The notes beneath the pieces are model-generated. The model worked only from the letters and a program-made list of their open reading frames with translations. It made no database searches and had not been told where the DNA came from. Positions 5,040 through 6,208 of a stretch of DNA of 6,208 bases are shown here, one piece after another. Made by a program: the position numbers and the translations under genes. Location: NCBI GenBank assembly GCA_026390045.1, contig JAPLGR010000163.1, positions 1 through 6,208 of the forward strand, read 5' to 3'. The DNA is from Chloroflexota bacterium (lineage in GTDB: Bacteria > Chloroflexota > Anaerolineae > Anaerolineales > E44-bin32). The first letter of the stretch is position 1. Every line of letters starts with the position of its first letter.

Positions 5040-5102
5040 TGCCTTCCGCCTGACCTTTGATCCCGGAAATCGCGAGACGGACCTGATGCCAAGCTCGAGG
5101 GG

Positions 5103-6119
5103 TCATCCATATGGAGCCGGCTCACGCGGCGGCCCCACGTCGCGCAGGACGTCCTTGAGTCTGGCTGTCGCAAGCACCTCGCGCCTTGCCCGCCCCTTCG
5201 GCCCAGACCATCGAACAAGCCGGATGACACCGCCGGCAATCTCGATGCCGGTCAGGCTCCCGTCGCTGAAGGAGCAGCAGCCGGTGTTGAAGTAGCACGG
5301 CTGCTCCTGCGCCCGGGCAAACGCCAGGTCAGTCTCCATCCGCTCGGCCACCTCGGGGTCATATGCTTCCGGCTGGTGGCGCAGGTCGTCGTAGATCGCT
5401 GCCAGCTGATCATAGCGCGCCGGGGAGGGAAACGCCGGATGGTGCGTGTGTCCGGCGATGACGATCAATCCCTCCTTCGACACGGCCCAGCGGTATATGG
5501 CGCGCTCGTGCTTGCGTCCCAGGCGCCAGTCGGTGGCCGGGGTGGTCGTCTTCAAGTTGGCGAGCCGCTGGATCGGCCGCCATGAGTAGCGCAGCATCCG
5601 GCGGCTGAACCACGCCAGCCGCTCCTCCCATGCCACCCCCTGGTGACCGTGAACCAGAAAGATCTCGCCCAGCGCCCGGCCTTTGTCCATCACGAGCAAC
5701 CGGAGCGACTCGATCGGCTCCACCGGCCCAAGCAGCGGCCGCAGGTAGAGATCGACAAGAACGCTGCGCTGCCAGGCCTCGTCGTGGTTGCCGAGGAGCC
5801 GCCAGTAGCGCCCCGCATCCAAGAAGGGTTTCTCCAACGCGATCGATGCCGCGTACTCGGTGACGACCTCGATTGGCCAGCACTCCCACAGGTCCTCGGT
5901 GTCGCCGAGGATGGCAAGAATGAGGTGTTGCCGATCATAGCGAGCAACTGCCGCGGCGTAGGTGTGTTTGCAGGCGCGGAAGTCATCGGCGTCGTCTCCC
6001 GCGCCCCGGTGCAAGTCCGAGAGGATCGCCAGGCGCAGGTCGCGCAGTTCGATGGGCACCACAGGAGCTATGCCGCGGGCGCGGTCAAGGCCGGCGTTGA
6101 TATCCTGCTGGTAGCTCAT
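5103..6119 (-). CDS. Calcineurin-like metallophosphoesterase
   Basis: A 338-aa predicted cytoplasmic hydrolase of phosphomono- or phosphodiesters with a two-metal centre. All signature blocks of the fold are present in order: SDLHRG (34-39, metal ligands Asp35 and His37), GDTED (72-76, bridging Asp73), GNHDE (110-114, ligand Asn111 and catalytic His112), VHGHQ (156-160) and GHTHH (223-227). No signal peptide or membrane segment is seen. The C-terminal part includes NTGCCSF (278-284) and a beta-rich tail ending near VRW. The start at 6119 (ATG, with AAGG about 9 nt upstream) is preferred over a TTG at 6185, which would add a basic 22-residue extension with no good ribosome site. The natural substrate cannot be inferred. 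UDP-diacylglucosamine hydrolase (LpxH) belongs to the same superfamily, but GNHDE and GHTH blocks are general and no lipid A context is seen. The relation to the oxyanion operon is probably only proximity. Confidence 0.85.
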   Translation of the reverse strand: MSYQQDINAGLDRARGIAPVVPIELRDLRLAILSDLHRGAGDDADDFRACKHTYAAAVARYDRQHLILAILGDTEDLWECWPIEVVTEYAASIALEKPFLDAGRYWRLLGNHDEAWQRSVLVDLYLRPLLGPVEPIESLRLLVMDKGRALGEIFLVHGHQGVAWEERLAWFSRRMLRYSWRPIQRLANLKTTTPATDWRLGRKHERAIYRWAVSKEGLIVIAGHTHHPAFPSPARYDQLAAIYDDLRHQPEAYDPEVAERMETDLAFARAQEQPCYFNTGCCSFSDGSLTGIEIAGGVIRLVRWSGPKGRARREVLATARLKDVLRDVGPPREPAPYG

Positions 6120-6175
6120 CCGTTGCCTTGCGCCCGTGCGTGTCCGGCGAAGAGAACACGGCCGGCGCGCAGCGT

Positions 6176-6204
6176 ATCGTACCAAGGTTCGTCAATGCTT
6201 ACAG
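6176..6204 (-). promoter_or_regulatory. Predicted extended -10 promoter of the metallophosphoesterase gene
   Basis: On the minus strand, TACGAT (6176-6181, 4 of 6 to -10) is preceded by TGG, the TGn extension, and CTGTAA (6199-6204, weak -35, 3 of 6) lies 17 nt upstream. The start would be near 6169, with a leader of about 50 nt. A better-looking TTGACG at 6190-6195 is only 8 nt from this -10 and cannot be its partner. Confidence 0.3.
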
Positions 6205-6208
6205 AGAC

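Larger units (their letters stand above)
4789..5102. other. 314-bp intergenic region with hairpins, no convincing gene
   Basis: Open frames here are shadows that run into the minus-strand phosphoesterase and have no recognisable protein features. What is visible, read on the minus strand, is a hairpin after the phosphoesterase (5014-5039), a promoter-like pair (4939-4967), two leader hairpins (4915-4932 and 4871-4902) and three CCGGTC hexamers at 4817, 4832 and 4852. The region looks like a terminator plus a structured 5' leader for the small membrane gene. A small RNA is possible but unsupported. Confidence 0.5.

Noticed and set aside
5106..5115. Ten-base palindrome TCCATATGGA at the end of the phosphoesterase gene
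   Set aside because: It falls in the last codons and is too short to treat as an attachment or operator site without other copies.
4964..5239. Minus-strand open frame of 91 codons with several Cys residues
   Set aside because: It overlaps the well-supported phosphoesterase frame on the same strand, and its Cys/Arg/Gly composition looks like out-of-frame GC-rich coding sequence.
4813..5295. Plus-strand open frame of 160 codons in the right intergenic region
   Set aside because: Its second half lies antisense to the metallophosphoesterase, composition is Arg/Ser/Pro-rich without motifs, and no convincing ribosome site is seen.
6190..6195. TTGACG (minus strand) as a -35 box for the phosphoesterase gene
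   Set aside because: No acceptable -10 lies 16-18 nt downstream; the TACGAT and TACGCT elements are only 8 and 13 nt away.
1..6208. Mobile elements, CRISPR arrays, tRNA or rRNA genes
   Set aside because: No transposase or integrase features, no regularly spaced repeats, and no tRNA- or rRNA-like segments were seen on either strand.

Overview
The window is GC-rich and compactly organised. Two of the lipoproteins carry short Pro/Thr/Ala-rich linkers directly after the lipobox Cys (for example CAPAATPAPVEPTAVPPTT). That style is common in Chloroflexota (Anaerolineae-type) genomes, and a WtpAB-type oxyanion transporter also fits that group or its neighbours. The taxonomic guess is an inference from style, not a database result.

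Left part, + strand (about 74-4451): one apparent operon for tungstate/molybdate handling. A sigma70-like promoter (TTGACC, 17 nt, TGC-TACGCT) precedes a structured leader of about 110 nt. Then come (1) a 473-aa lipoprotein made of three tandem domains resembling the fold of molybdopterin-dependent oxidoreductases, (2) a 165-aa lipoprotein that is a stand-alone paralogue of the third of those domains, (3) a WtpA/ModA-like substrate-binding lipoprotein, (4) a WtpB-like permease translationally coupled to it by a 4-nt overlap with a TTG start, and (5) a 69-aa molbindin (single Mop/TOBE domain), a cytoplasmic molybdate/tungstate-binding protein. No ATP-binding subunit is present; the molbindin sits where a WtpC/ModC ATPase gene would be expected. 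GC-rich hairpins lie between genes 1 and 2 and between genes 2 and 3 and could tune the relative output.

Right part, - strand (4567-6119): a 73-aa two-helix membrane protein of unknown function, convergent with the molbindin across a symmetric hairpin, and upstream of it a 338-aa calcineurin-like metallophosphoesterase. The 314-bp gap between them holds three hairpins, a plausible minus-strand promoter for the small membrane gene and a short repeated hexamer, but no convincing gene.

Working model: the binding protein captures tungstate or molybdate outside the cell, the permease with an ATPase encoded elsewhere imports it, and molbindin stores or buffers it for pterin-cofactor synthesis. The two extra lipoproteins are the unexplained part. 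They carry the scaffold of Moco enzymes, but two of the three domains in the first, and the single domain of the second, lack a Cys in the usual cofactor-ligand position, and both proteins carry a conserved CxxC. They may be accessory extracytoplasmic factors for oxyanion or redox handling.
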